This document shows, piece after piece, positions 10,916 to 21,400 of a DNA stretch of 64,000 nucleotides. The stretch is from Henricia sp. BOLD:AAB3569 (Eukaryota; Echinodermata; Asteroidea; Spinulosida; Echinasteridae), in NCBI GenBank assembly GCA_037783545.1, contig JBBELK010000058.1, positions 1,302,001 through 1,366,000 on the forward strand, read 5' to 3'. The notes under the pieces were generated by a model. That model was not told the origin of the DNA. It saw only the letters and a list, made by a program, of their open reading frames with translations, and ran no database searches. The translations under genes were made by a program, and so were the position numbers. The stretch's first letter is position 1; each line of letters starts with the position of its first letter.

Positions 10916-11108
10916 TAGCCTGTAGTCAAGGCTACCGTGGCGAGTTATATATTCGCGCGCAGTCAGTTTTACCAACGCTTGAGGAAAGACTAGCACGCAC
11001 AGACTGTCCGTGGCGAACAGTCTGCAGTATGAATGTTAGTCTTTCCTCAAGCGCTAGCAAAACCGTGCACAAAACAAACCTCGCCACGGACGCCTTGACT
11101 AAAGGCTA
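10916..11108. mobile_element. Foldback with 9-bp target duplication GTTTCACCC
   Basis: TAGCCTGTAGTCAAGGC and its complement TTGACTAAAGGCTA form the ends. Inner arms GCTTGAGGAAAGACTA/TAGTCTTTCCTCAAGC and CCGTGGCGAG/CTCGCCACGG also pair. GTTTCACCC lies directly outside both ends (10907-10915 and 11109-11117). A 9-bp duplication is typical of Mutator-like (MULE) elements. Confidence 0.85.
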
Positions 11109-11117
11109 GTTTCACCC

Positions 11118-11827
11118 TAAAAATAAATTGAATAAATATAAAAGTTTTAGTGTTTGTGGACACCTCGCGCTTGGTAACAACAATTTATCGACAATAAATT
11201 ATGGGGCAAAGATTGTTAGGGTTTTTAAGGTTACCGTTACCGAAATTAAGTATGAATTTTCGCGACATGCATCCTACATCAATTTCATGATTGATAATTT
11301 CTCTTGCTAAGAAATTATGTCTTGCCAAGGCGACTTAACTGAATTTCTTACTCCGTGAATAAAGTCGACTTTATGAAATGACCTCCATACACTTTTGGAC
11401 GCGCAATTTCTGCTATTAAATTTTGTTTACAATTTCAACACGTTTTGTTGTTCGCCTTCATCCTTTTTCTCAAAGTTTTACTGACCTCGTTTGTTCTGTG
11501 TGATGTCGACATGGGGTCGCCTGGTTCTTTTGACAAAATCACGAAGCGGCAGTTGTTCCATTTTCCCATCTTGAATTGCGACAGCATGCAAATACACTAG
11601 TAAAAGTTATTTGTTCGGTCACAGGTGCAAGGTTAGGCTTGACATAATAACTGTCTCAATTCGTACAGACAAGACAATACATCTTGTCAAATTTTCAGAC
11701 CTGTAGGCTTCAGTTATGTTCCTTGAGAATACAAACGTCTTTAATGCAGCTAAATTTAGACAAATTTTGGCGCCGTCCATTTTTGAAGTTAAATTATACG
11801 ACGGTAGTTAGGAAGTCTGCAACTATT
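11118..11827. other. Intergenic DNA, nothing recognised
   Basis: No convincing exon or TIR pair is seen. The sequence is AT-rich with a small GTCGACTTTAT-type repeat near 11365. Confidence 0.35.
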
Positions 11828-12013
11828 CACCACTTGCACGGTCGCGTTGAACACGAGGCTTTCCGGGCACATGACAAAAGTCAACGTCACAGCATGGAGG
11901 TAGTACCTCCATGGTCACAGCAACCATGAAACATGGTAACGACGCGAGGGAGTCATTGTTCATGCAAGGAAAGCCTCGCTGTTTTGCCAATATGGCGGTT
12001 CCGTGCAGGTGGT
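11828..12013. mobile_element. Foldback (CACCACTTGCACGG) with central ATGGAGGTAGTACCTCCAT palindrome
   Basis: The ends CACCACTTGCACGG and CCGTGCAGGTGGTG, then ACGAGGCTTTCC/GGAAAGCCTCG, form imperfect arms. The centre is a perfect ATGGAGGTA/TACCTCCAT palindrome. A partial relative (TTGCACGGAACTGCCATATT...GCGAGGCT) lies near 31198-31235. Confidence 0.75.
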
Positions 12014-13305
12014 GCATGCCCTGCTCACGTTTTCAAAACCCATACAAATTTCGTGAAAATCTGGTTAGGAAAAAATAACGAGAATTATTAAGAAAAAACA
12101 ACTGGGCCAAATTCTCAGTTAAGGAGAAGAAAACAAACATTCAAAAGAAAAAAAACATTCAAATTGGCTCAGTACCTCAAAGCTTTGAAAATCACTATTT
12201 AAAATTGCTACCAAAAAAAGGACGATAATGGCGGCGCCTCTTTTATACAATGAATGATAAAACAAATCTCAGTTTGTTTGAGGTAGGGGTTTCCCCAAGT
12301 AATTTTAGCATCTTTATTTTTCTCTAAACTGGAAAAACCCCGGACCACTCGCATAATCTATTGGCCAAAATATATAAAACGTTTTTGTCAAACCATGGAG
12401 GTCAAACCAAAGGTTAATGTTGACAAAGCATTCATATAAAATCGATCTTGTTTGGTAAGGTTTATTTTGTGGGCCACTGTCCGCATAGCTATTTTGCACA
12501 GTCTGTCATTCGGACAAGGATATTTTGTTAGGATATTATACATAACGTGGCAGTTTACGTCAACCTCGACAGTTTTACGCCTGAAGGGATATGTCCGTGA
12601 TGTAAAATTTGACAATATACTACAGCTCATTAAAAATTTGTCAGCTTTTAAAGTGTGAATTGTACTAGGCCGTTGTAGTTTATACTACCTGAACTCTCCA
12701 TTTGAGAAATTCACCGTTTGGACTGTGACACTTCTGAGACGGCCTGATCGAAAATTCACTTCTTTTGTTAACATGAAATCACCAGGTTTAAATATTTATT
12801 CCAGGCCATTGTCAGTGGGTACATGGGTTCAACACAATAGTCGTAATTGATAAACTCACTGCAAGAAGGTATTGCATGTACACTGTAATAATAAATTCGC
12901 AGTTAATAGCATTCTGCACCACCCACGCACCGTGTTTGGTCCACGGGAAAGCCCACAAGTGTCTTGTGCTGGCTAGGGAACACGGGACCAAGAACCCCGC
13001 CGTGTGCTGTGCACACAGAAACACTGCCGAAACACATGTAAAGTCTCCGGGACCCCAAATTTTTCATTCAGTGCGCTGTTTGGGGTCGCGAGGCGTGTAG
13101 GATCAGGAACACGCATGGGTTATCATCGTTCGTAAACTCCCGTCCCGTGGTAGCTAGCTCAACTCAAGGCCGTTGGAGTTGGGCGAGTCAGTGGTTGATC
13201 GACTGGTGATGTTATGTCGTGGATAAAATAATGCACACATTTTACATGCATCTACAGGGAAGTGAACTTATTAGCTGAGAATGCAAGCTTAACACCTGTT
13301 GAGGA
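12014..13305. promoter_or_regulatory. Upstream region and probable 5' leader of the coiled-coil gene
   Basis: No repeat is recognised here. It must hold the promoter of the gene whose first coding exon ends at 13380, but I cannot place the start site. A small inverted repeat GACCCCAAA/TTTGGGGTC lies at about 13051-13085. A 3-codon upstream ORF (ATG at 13281, stop 13290-13292) precedes the start codons, if the leader reaches that far. Confidence 0.35.
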
Positions 13306-13320
13306 ATGTTACTGGAGAAA

Positions 13321-13380
13321 ATGAGTGCGGTGGATGGACACGCATCGTTAGCCGATAGGACGATAAACTCTATGGAACAG
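13321..13380 (+). CDS. First coding exon of a coiled-coil protein gene (exon 1 of 2)
   Basis: ATG at 13321 has an A at -3 (GAGAAAATGAG). It opens 20 codons reading MSAVDGHASLADRTINSMEQ and ends exactly at CAG|GTAAGC, a near-consensus donor, in phase 0. An in-frame ATG at 13306 would add MLLEK, with an in-frame TGA just before it. Joining to the phase-0 acceptor at 25032 gives ...NSMEQ followed by LEKENNVLKRR, a seamless heptad coil. That continuity is the main reason for pairing these exons. Intermediate exons in the 11.65-kb intron cannot be excluded, but none is needed. The exon is short and was called from donor, frame and coil continuity rather than from homology. Confidence 0.7.
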
Positions 13381-13468
13381 GTAAGCTGTGGTTCTGCCTT
13401 TTCAACATTGAACGTAAACATGGCGGGATGTCAAAAGTTTCAAATTTGTCAATGTCTTTTCTGAAAAG

Positions 13469-13618
13469 ATTACCATACACTGACATTGCCTGGGACCCAA
13501 ACGCACACAAAATATGGGACAACTTTTAAAATGTCAATTTTTTTATCAACATTTAGTAATATCGTTTTTATCAACAAACTAGCATTTTTTACATCGTCAG
13601 TGTCCGTGTATGGTAATC
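13469..13618. mobile_element. MITE family M1, copy 2
   Basis: TIRs GATTACCATACACTGACA and the inverted CAGTGTCCGTGTATGGTAATC enclose 150 bp. The interior GGGACAACTTTTAAAAT is shared with the 8599-8798 copy. It lies 88 bp inside the intron from the exon 1 donor. Confidence 0.8.
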
Positions 13619-14689
13619 GTGCCGTCGCCATTATCAAAGACCAAGTGCACAAAATCTATGGGACATGACAGAAAAACGAATTTACACTTTTTGGTTATTA
13701 TTATGACCGTATTATGAGATTAATTAATGGCAACAGTATTACATGTAATTTATACCCCAAGGGAGTGTAAAATTATACCAATTGGAGGATTCAGGAATAG
13801 GGTTCGAGTTAAAGAACACAAAAAGGTAATGAGGTATAAATGTCCTAACAAAACTACTCTTATTTTGGGTTCGTTTTAAATATAACTGTTTGGTTTCGGA
13901 AATGCGGTACGAAGCATTGTAAGTTTCCCCACGATGTGTGTGCCGACACAACGACGCGACAACATGCATGTAAATATGTGGAATTCGCGGGTAGTAATAA
14001 AAACTATGTGGTACCATGCACGCATCTTCCCATGGGTCATGCGTCCTTTGTGTGTAGTTTTAGGCTCCCCAGACCCGCTGGTGTCCCGTGTCTGGTGGAA
14101 ACCAAAAGATTATTGATGGCGGGGTGTCAGGAATGCTAGTGAACCTGAAAGGTGAACTGGGTCGCCTACACACAGAGCTCAATATAAACTACATTTTATT
14201 CGACGGAGTACGACGGATAATTTTACTAACCCTTGTTTACAGACCTTGTTTTGGCATTTTTAGGCACAAATATTTGGTATTGAATAATTTCAAAGATATT
14301 GGGCTCGTAAAATCCCATAAAATTTATGATATTCTACATTTAAAGGCCTATTGCAACATGTGAAATTACCACAATTTTTACTGCATGAGTTGATAAGAAA
14401 AACCATCAATTAAAGTGTCGATAGCAACGGTGCATGTATAACAAACTCGACATAAGTTTATTTCTGTCTGATAATTTTTGTAAAAAAAAAGTGGGAGAAG
14501 GTAACTGCATGGTTGTCGTCAACTAAATTAAACATGTGGTGAATTTATTGCTGTTTTGACAAAATTTGTTGTCTATCAAGATGTAGCGGTTTTGTGGTTT
14601 TCTACTAAATGAATTGTTTTGGGAACATTGTAAAATGTCAAAAACACTGGCGTCAGAATTGATGTTCATGCAGCTCTGCTGAGGCATTA

Positions 14690-14928
14690 GGGACCATTAG
14701 AAATGGTACGCGTACGGGAAACGTGTGCGGCTCGCAAAAACTAAGTTGTTATATCACAATTTTGCGTGGCTGTTCAAGAAATGTTCGGATGTGTACATGG
14801 TTATATTGATGTGAAAGTCACATTACCTATGTTGTGCAGACAAAATAACCGCGCAAACTCTTGATACAACCGTCCAGTTTTTCCGAGCCGCATACGTTTC
14901 CCGTACGCGTACCATTTCTAATGGTCCC
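14690..14928. mobile_element. TIR element (GGGACCATTAGAAATGG) with about 48-bp arms
   Basis: The outer arms GGGACCATTAGAAATGGTAC...GCGTACGGGAAACG and their complement are nearly identical over about 48 bp. TA dinucleotides flank both ends (TA target type). At 239 bp it is non-autonomous. Confidence 0.85.
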
Positions 14929-15267
14929 TAATATATACACACTGCATGCGTAAACAAAACCTTCGTAGCGCATTATTTTCGTCTTCGATGTTGACATCAT
15001 GCAATATGCATGAGTCCATGCATGTATATTTTAGGTACATGTGTGGGCGGTGCATTAGCGTGGCTACTGCATTTAACAAGCCATGTTTTGTAAACATCTC
15101 CTGTTGGCGCCAAAACACCATCATCTCTGTTTGGGTTTCAGAAAGTGTCAGGAATGTATTTGAACTTTAAGTAATTGTGAACTTGTTTGTTGCTCGTTGG
15201 CACTTTATTGCAAGCTTTTGTAAGAATTAGGCTTCATTTTTGCCGATCTTTTTTTTTCTTTGTACGA

Positions 15268-15687
15268 ACATGGGTCTTTCCACATTAAAAGGGGGAATTT
15301 TGGCAACACAGACCATATTTTCGAGGAAATACCTTTGTCTGGTCTCAAAATTAAAGAAATGAGTTTCAGTTGTTCTGAAGAGATAACTTAGGCCCAAAAA
15401 AGGTTACAAATAGTGTGACAACATCCTTTTCTAAAAACCTTGTGTACAAATTTCCAATATACCGATACGCTCGTAACCGGGACGGACACTAATGTTACAT
15501 TTTAGGCCGTCCCGCGGTTTTTAGAAAGGCATGTTGTCACACTATTTGTAACCCTTTTTGGGCCTACGTTATTTCTTCAGAACAACTGAAACTCATTTCT
15601 TTTATTTTGAGACCAGACAAAGGTATTTTCTGGAAAATATGGTCTGTGTTGCCAAAATGGCCCCCTTTACCATGGAAAAACTCACAT
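15268..15687. mobile_element. Foldback family F1, full copy
   Basis: The left end ACATGGGTCTTTCCACATT is inverted at the right (GGAAAAACTCACATG). The arms of about 190 bp include TTTTGGCAACACAGACCATA, CCTTTGTCTGGTCTC and CAGTTGTTCTGAAGAGATAA with their complements. The spacer holds GTAACCGGGACGG. The same organisation occurs at 43513-43958. Confidence 0.9.
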
Positions 15688-16201
15688 GCAAAATGAGGTC
15701 AGTGTGCTAGTATTATATTTTTAAAAATGATGTAATTTGCTGCTATAAATAAATACACATGTCTCGAGAAATCGTTTTACGTAACCCGCGGCGAGGAGAC
15801 CCGCTTTGGCCTTGGTTTGACACCCAAAATGTACCCTCTTTTAGCAACAGCGAAGAAACCATATGTTTGCCAGTTGTTCGGAATCGGATATGAAACGAGC
15901 AACATCTGTCCTCAATCAGGTTTTATTAAGTTTATATTGGCGACAACTAAATATAATCATGCCACTGTCGCGTCCGAATTGGCTATACGTCTTGTTGAAA
16001 TCAACCATATGGTACCCGATTGAATACCAATATTTTATCATTTGCAATCTTTTTAAAATATCGACATTGTATTACAAATAATAAAGAATGTTGGTAAGCT
16101 AACCTGTAGAAATGTCAACTACGTGGAATTAGATGCAGCATTCAGAAAGCCTACTTTGTCTCATCAAATCATGAACACAACATATGGTACCTGATCACCA
16201 T

Positions 16202-16453
16202 GGAAATGAAACAACCAAACTTGGGATGAGAGAAAAATCGTAAGTGCCTTATGGGGATTCGAACCCGAGACCTCTGACGTACTATGCAGACGCTCTACCA
16301 GCAGAGCTATAAGGCACAACCAGAGGGAGTATACCAACTGTGCCTTATAGATCTGCTGATAGAGCGTCTGCCTAGTGAGTCGGAGGTCTCGGGTTCGAAT
16401 CCCGATAAGGCCCTTACGATTTTTCTCTCATCCCAAGTTTGGTTGTTTCATAA
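16202..16453. mobile_element. Head-to-head pair of S1 tRNA-derived SINEs
   Basis: A minus-strand S1 unit (about 16202-16315) and a plus-strand unit (about 16338-16453) face each other across a short spacer. Each carries a tRNA-like head (GCCTTATAG...GCTGGTAGAGC A box; CGGGTTCGAATCCC B box) and the tail TTACGATTTTTCTCTCATCC. The acceptor halves pair (GCCTTAT/ATAAGGC), but the anticodon stem carries an extra base, so neither is a functional tRNA gene. Confidence 0.85.
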
Positions 16454-17335
16454 AATCATGTCATTGTATGGTTTGTGTAAGTGCTGAACAAAAATATGCA
16501 CGCGCTCATTTAGAAAAAGGGGTCTTCAGTTTTTTAAATTGTTTCCCCGTTCCAATATCATAGAAACCCCTACTCTTTTCTCTCTCCACTTGACACGAAA
16601 ATGTATGGCCTCGTTGATTTCAGAATTTATTTTCATTGTATCGCCAGTCGTTATTTACATAAACATTGTTGTTGTCCTTGAGTTCGTGATAAATTCCCGA
16701 AATATTGTTGATTGGTTTAACCACGGAGCTATGGTTCAACAAAGATACGCTCGAAATGACAGACGTTTGAAGGTTTTTTTTTCACAAAAGGACAAGCAAA
16801 TTCTATCACTTTTTTGCCACTCAATTTGGGGGTCAAATATGTCAGTCCTCAGTCGGCACCCTTTGCTATATGTAGATAAGTGGAAGTATTTTTGTGCAAG
16901 AAAAGAAGTATTATTTGTAATTGTATAGTCCCATGAACATCTCTGTGAAATTAATCATTTTTGTTATTCGTGTGCCAAGTGCCTTGGGCTTAGGTCTGAC
17001 CTTATGTCTGAGCCAAAAACGAGAGATTTTTTTTTTAAAGGGTATTTTCTACCATGGAAAACCTCAAATGTCGTGTTGTGGTTTTGAGAATATTGAACTA
17101 GCCAATGTAAATAAACAACCAAACCAGGCGGCCGGTTAAATTCGATTTTTAATTATATACCCCCAGTCCCGTTTAATATTAAAAAAATCCCCCAAGGTCA
17201 GTTTTTCCTTCCAAATTCAGTGTTTGGTATATGCTAAACGAGAATCGGTACTATAGCAAATAAATAGGCTTAGCCTTGTCGGTTTATGCCACGCTGCAGA
17301 TGTCTGTTTTTGTGTGAGACGATCTTGTAATCATT
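16454..17335. other. Intronic DNA, nothing recognised
   Basis: AT-rich. It includes a 129-codon open frame at 16539-16928 with no recognisable domain and no splice support, which I do not call a gene. Confidence 0.35.
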
Positions 17336-19245
17336 TTGCGTTAGAGTTAGACTTGATGTCAAGTCTGTAACTAGACCGGTTGTTTCGTAAACGGCAGCAG
17401 CGTAGTCGCGAATGGACTGGAAACAAGTCTAATCGACCTCTAGTTACAGACTTGAGAAACCTGTTTCCGTTTTGTACACGGTCTATGGAGATTGCTACCA
17501 GAATTGGACGTAGAGAGCTGATTGGTCGAAACGCGGGGCTATATTAATATTCATGATACTCCTTTAAATGGATGTGTTTTTGTGAATTTTGAATAGGGTT
17601 TCATCTCCATCGTAATAACGCATGCAGCAAGCTTGAAGTGAATTTTTTAGGCTACGTACATGTAAGCCTATTCGACTTGATCAGTTTACGCGAAATTGGG
17701 ATTATCGATGGTTTTTGTTTAAAATATAATTGCAAACGCTGATGATTGCATGATTGCAGATCGTGGTTTTGGAGAAAGATAGAGCTGAAATTTTGAACAG
17801 TACTGTCAAGCATGGGCGCCAAAGAACGGGGTTGTCGGCCTCGTTGAAACCGAAGCTAGGGATTTGGAAATATGTGACATCGTCAGCCACACAGTCGTGA
17901 CACTATTTTTGATATCTGTTGCAACTTGTCTGTTGTGTGAAAATGGTTTGTTGTGTGAAAACTCAAAATAGAAATTTTGGATTTTTTTCAAAGTCTCATA
18001 AGCAAATGGGGCAGTTTTAATGTGCTTTTCAAGCTTTCGGTCAAATATGTCACCTTCTCAACATTTGCCAGTTTTGTATGACAAGGACGCAGATCTTCGA
18101 TGGTGAGGAAAGATTTGTTTGCAGGACTTTTTCTAATCTGGAGCGAAGATCTGATTTATCAAGACTGTAATATTTCTTGCAGGATAGCTAGTAAAGTCGT
18201 GTTACAAACTAAGCACGCACGCCACTTGTAGGTATTATGCCGACCATTTTAGCCACCAGCAATAGCTAAGATAATCTCAGCTCTTGTTTTATCATTTTTC
18301 ATTGGGATGTGGTCTTTTTAGACCACATCCCAATGAAAAATGATAAAACAAGAGCTGAGATTATCTTAGCTACACCAGCAACACGTTTTGAAAATCAACT
18401 AGTCGAAGAAGAATGTTACAAACAAAAACCAAAATCCAATTTGTAGTAAAAAAAAAAAAAACACCGGGCAAAATTACTGACCCGCCAGCTCGAGTTTGGA
18501 AAGTTGGCAGTGCGCTCGATCCCTTTCAATTTTACATAAAGCGCATCTTATTAGTCTGTGGTGCGTTAACTGGACTGCAGTGCCACAACAGTTGGAAAAC
18601 GATAAAGCAACAGAAGGTAAACATAGTTTTAATACATTCTGCTCAGCTTCATTTGTTTTCTGCGACGTGGTAAAGGGCTGTGCAGTTTAATTTATCGATG
18701 TATTTAGCCCTTGACGTGACACAAGTAATTGGCGCAATCACATCTAAAGGGACTGATACCGAGTTAATACTTGAATATGATACTGTTAGAACACATTCAT
18801 CAAAAGAAGCTGATACAAGATCTCCCATAATCATTATAGGGGAGATCTTTTTAATGAATATTGTTGTACATTTATTTGTACATCATAAATGCTCTTGACT
18901 GTAACTTAACATACTACATTTCACTAAACGCTTAACACAGTTTCTCTAAATAACAATATTGAAGTTTTAAAACACGCATTAACCGAATCAGATAACATTA
19001 CATCCCCTCTGGTAGAAGTGGACGTTACCACGGCACGATGGCCGAAATGTTATTGGCTGGTTCTATGGCAACAGCGTGATTATATATTACGCGCCATGAA
19101 GCATTAATATTGGCGCGAAAACAGGTTTCTCAAGTCTCTAGACAGGTACTATTCATAACAACGACTGTTGCGTGTGGGGATTATAGGCGTCAGACGGACC
19201 AAATACGACTGTCTAGAGACTTGACCTCAAGTCTACGTTAGAGTT
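17336..19245. mobile_element. Composite inverted-repeat element whose arms are themselves foldbacks
   Basis: The left block (17336-17475) contains CAAGTCTGTAACTAGA/TCTAGTTACAGACTTG. The right block (19115-19245) contains CAAGTCTCTAGACAG/CTGTCTAGAGACTTG. The two blocks are inverted relative to each other through AGACTTGAnGTCAAGTCT and through GACTTGAGAAACCTGTTT/AAACAGGTTTCTCAAGTC. The 1.9-kb unit has no transposase-like ORF and hosts the perfect hairpin at 18263-18372. Confidence 0.6.
18263..18372. mobile_element. Perfect 51-bp-arm hairpin with 9-bp target duplication
   Basis: The arms 18264-18314 and 18321-18371 are exact complements over 51 bp around a TTTTTA loop. An A/T pair extends the ends to TAGCTAAG...CTTAGCTA. 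Both sides are flanked by CACCAGCAA (18254-18262 and 18373-18381), a 9-bp duplication. Perfect identity implies recent insertion or ongoing arm conversion. Confidence 0.92.
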
Positions 19246-19495
19246 GATTTTTGTGCAAGTGTAATGTGTGTTGCGTTACGTTCTGCTCTGCAGTTTACTG
19301 TGCGTGCATGTCTTTCAGTTTAAATTAGCTTTATGTAGGCCTACTATACGTGCCTAAAAAGAAACCTGTCCTACGTTTGATCTTAAATAACTTTTTAATT
19401 TTCCAACAGATTTAAACCAAAATTTCAGATCATATAAACAAGGCCTGACAAATTATATTTTGTGAGTTTCATCAGTTTTGGACAAGAGTGTGAGA

Positions 19496-19707
19496 TTTAA
19501 AAGCCACACGAATAAAACCCTCAATTTCAGAATTTGCCTCTTTCGCAATTCCCTTTACATCTCTTGGCGAATTGTGAAAAACGATCAAGATGGTTTGCAA
19601 TAACATAAGGGATGATCCTGCATTCCTTCAGAAGCGGTGTATCCACATTGGAGGAGGCCAAGTCGAAAGTGGCAAATTCTGAAATTTAGGGTTTTTTTGT
19701 ATGGCTT
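19496..19707. mobile_element. Nested foldback (TTTAAAAGCC ... GGCTTTTAAA)
   Basis: AAAAGCCACACGAATAAAACCC and CAATTTCAGAATTTGCC are inverted at 19665-19707 (GGCAAATTCTGAAATTTAGG, GGCTTT). TTAA-containing junctions occur at both ends. It directly abuts the next element. Confidence 0.7.
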
Positions 19708-19711
19708 TTAA

Positions 19712-20103
19712 AGATAGTATACATGATTGGTAAACTGTTACAAATAGTTTTATTCCCCTGTGTGATTAAAGATATGCATGATTAAAACCAACCCGAGCAA
19801 AAACCAGCTCCGTAATTCTTTGAGAAAACAGTCAAAAAAAGGGTTTGCAGGCATTTCGCCAGAAAACCACATCGCCCTGAACCATTTCGCCCTGAACCAC
19901 GGCCTGTGCACGAAGTGGTTTTGGGCGAAGTGGCATTTGGGCGATGTAATGTTTGGACGAAGTAATTTCTCAAAGACTATAGCACTTCAGACAAAACCAT
20001 TTCAGGGGAAGTTTTCTGCGGTCATCATGTTTATATTGTGTAAGTTGGGCGTAAATCTGTGAACATTCCTGATTTTCGAGATTACCAATGATGTATACTG
20101 CCT
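19712..20103. mobile_element. TTAA element family T2 (AGATAGTATACATGATTGG), clean copy
   Basis: TTAA flanks both ends (19708-19711 and 20104-20107). The TIRs AGATAGTATACATGATTGGTAA and TTACCAATGATGTATACTGCCT match with few changes. The body has repeated CCATTTCGCCCTGAACC and GCGAAGTGG words in both orientations. Sister copies: 33738-35198 (interrupted) and 55979-56447. TTAA targets are characteristic of piggyBac and Kolobok superfamilies. Confidence 0.9.
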
Positions 20104-20268
20104 TTAAGTCTTCCCCTTTCGTCCAAAACGGATGAAACTTACTCAATAAAATTTGTCAGGCCTTGTTTACATGATCCAAAATTTTGATTTAAATCCGTTG
20201 GAAAATGAAAAAGCTATTGAAGATTAAAAGTAGGTTTTGTTTTGGACATACATGTAGTATATAGTATA

Positions 20269-21220
20269 CAACTCAATTTTCCATACTGTCGTTCTCCCTT
20301 AGATTTTGTTCCGAATTTCCGATACTCGAATAAAAGGCCTACATCTGAAGGAGACAAGTTGTATTTTTCAATTTTGATGCAAGGCCATAGTGTGGTTGGA
20401 TAAACCTTGAGGTGTTTTGGGGGTTTTATCTACTATATTAAACTTGATTTCTAGATCGCGAAAAGGATTTTTTTTAAACCCAGCACGTTTTGACCCCAAA
20501 AACTCTTAGCACTATAGCAGGCAACAATAAGGGCTCGCAGGACACGTTCTCTGGCGCATTTGTCGTGATTTTGATTTTAAATTGGACCTGATTACAAACA
20601 ATTACCGTAAATTGCAGTAACCAACAAGCTTTATGATTTATGGGCCATGTCTGAGTGAGACTGGTGTACTGGGCACGCCGTACGCACAGGGGAATCTCGA
20701 CCTATGCCATACCTTGCACTGACAAAGAGCAAAGTATGCTGTTTCGGATGGAAAGTGCTTCATTATGTCTTAAAAACAGATTACATGATTGGAAAACCTT
20801 TAAAAACGGGGAAAACAGTATTAGGGGCGTTTATTGTCAACATTTTCACAGTTCCACAGATATAGTATTTTTCAAGATCCCCTCCCCCTCCCCGTACTAA
20901 GCTCACAGTTGCGAGCCTAAAGACCAGCCTTGTTGTTTCACTGGCATATTTTTGTACCAATTTATCAGATTTTGGACCAACCTATCCACTTAATTTTATT
21001 CTGCGGGGGTGCTCATCGCAGTGTGGTTTAATGTGGTACACCTACTACAAGCCCTTTTTCGTTTATAGATAAACCCCCAGGCGCCTGAAAATATTCGTAC
21101 GTGGATATTTCGGGCTGGTCTAGAACCTAAAGGGTCAGAATTTTTTTATTTCCCTGTGTAAAAGATCGCAGAATAACTAAATTCTTAGACTTTAAAAAAA
21201 AATATGAAAACATTGTTTCA
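20269..21220. other. Intronic DNA with a family B fragment
   Basis: Positions about 20775-20830 contain the start of a family B repeat (ACATGATTGGAAAACCTTTAA, shared with 26281). Nothing else is recognised. Confidence 0.4.
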
Positions 21221-21400
21221 GTGAACGAGGACACCATGCACTAAAGTACTGAATTGCAAACACCACCTTTTGCATGCTGCCATGGTTACTGGGTCTACAC
21301 TCAAACCAGTAGTCTTGTTTTCTATGCTCTTTACCAATGGACGCTTGAGATTACCGGTGCTTTTTGTTTAGATCCATACCCGATGTGCACATGACATACT
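21221..21400. repeat. Diverged relative of the foldback at 41849-42009
   Basis: GCTGCCATGGTTACTGGGTC, CACTCAAACCAGTAG, TTTACCAATGGACGCTTGAG and TTTAGATCCATACC occur in the same order as in the 161-bp foldback at 41849-42009. The outer TIRs are degraded. Confidence 0.6.

Larger units (their letters stand above)
19338..20268. mobile_element. Inverted-repeat element split by two nested insertions
   Basis: The left arm (about 19338-19495) carries CCTACTATACG, TTTTCCAACAGATTTAAA, AACAAGGCCTGACAAATT and CATCAGTTTTGGACAAG. The right arm (about 20108-20268) carries their complements (AATTTGTCAGGCCTTGTTTA, TTTAAATCCGTTGGAAAA). The centre is occupied by the elements at 19496-19707 and 19712-20103. Confidence 0.75.

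Noticed and set aside
16241-16415. Two tRNA genes
   Set aside because: A and B boxes and acceptor pairing are present, but the anticodon stem has an extra base and the units carry SINE tails and form an inverted pair.
16539-16928. 129-codon open frame in the intron
   Set aside because: AT-rich, no recognisable motif, no good splice borders; compatible with chance.
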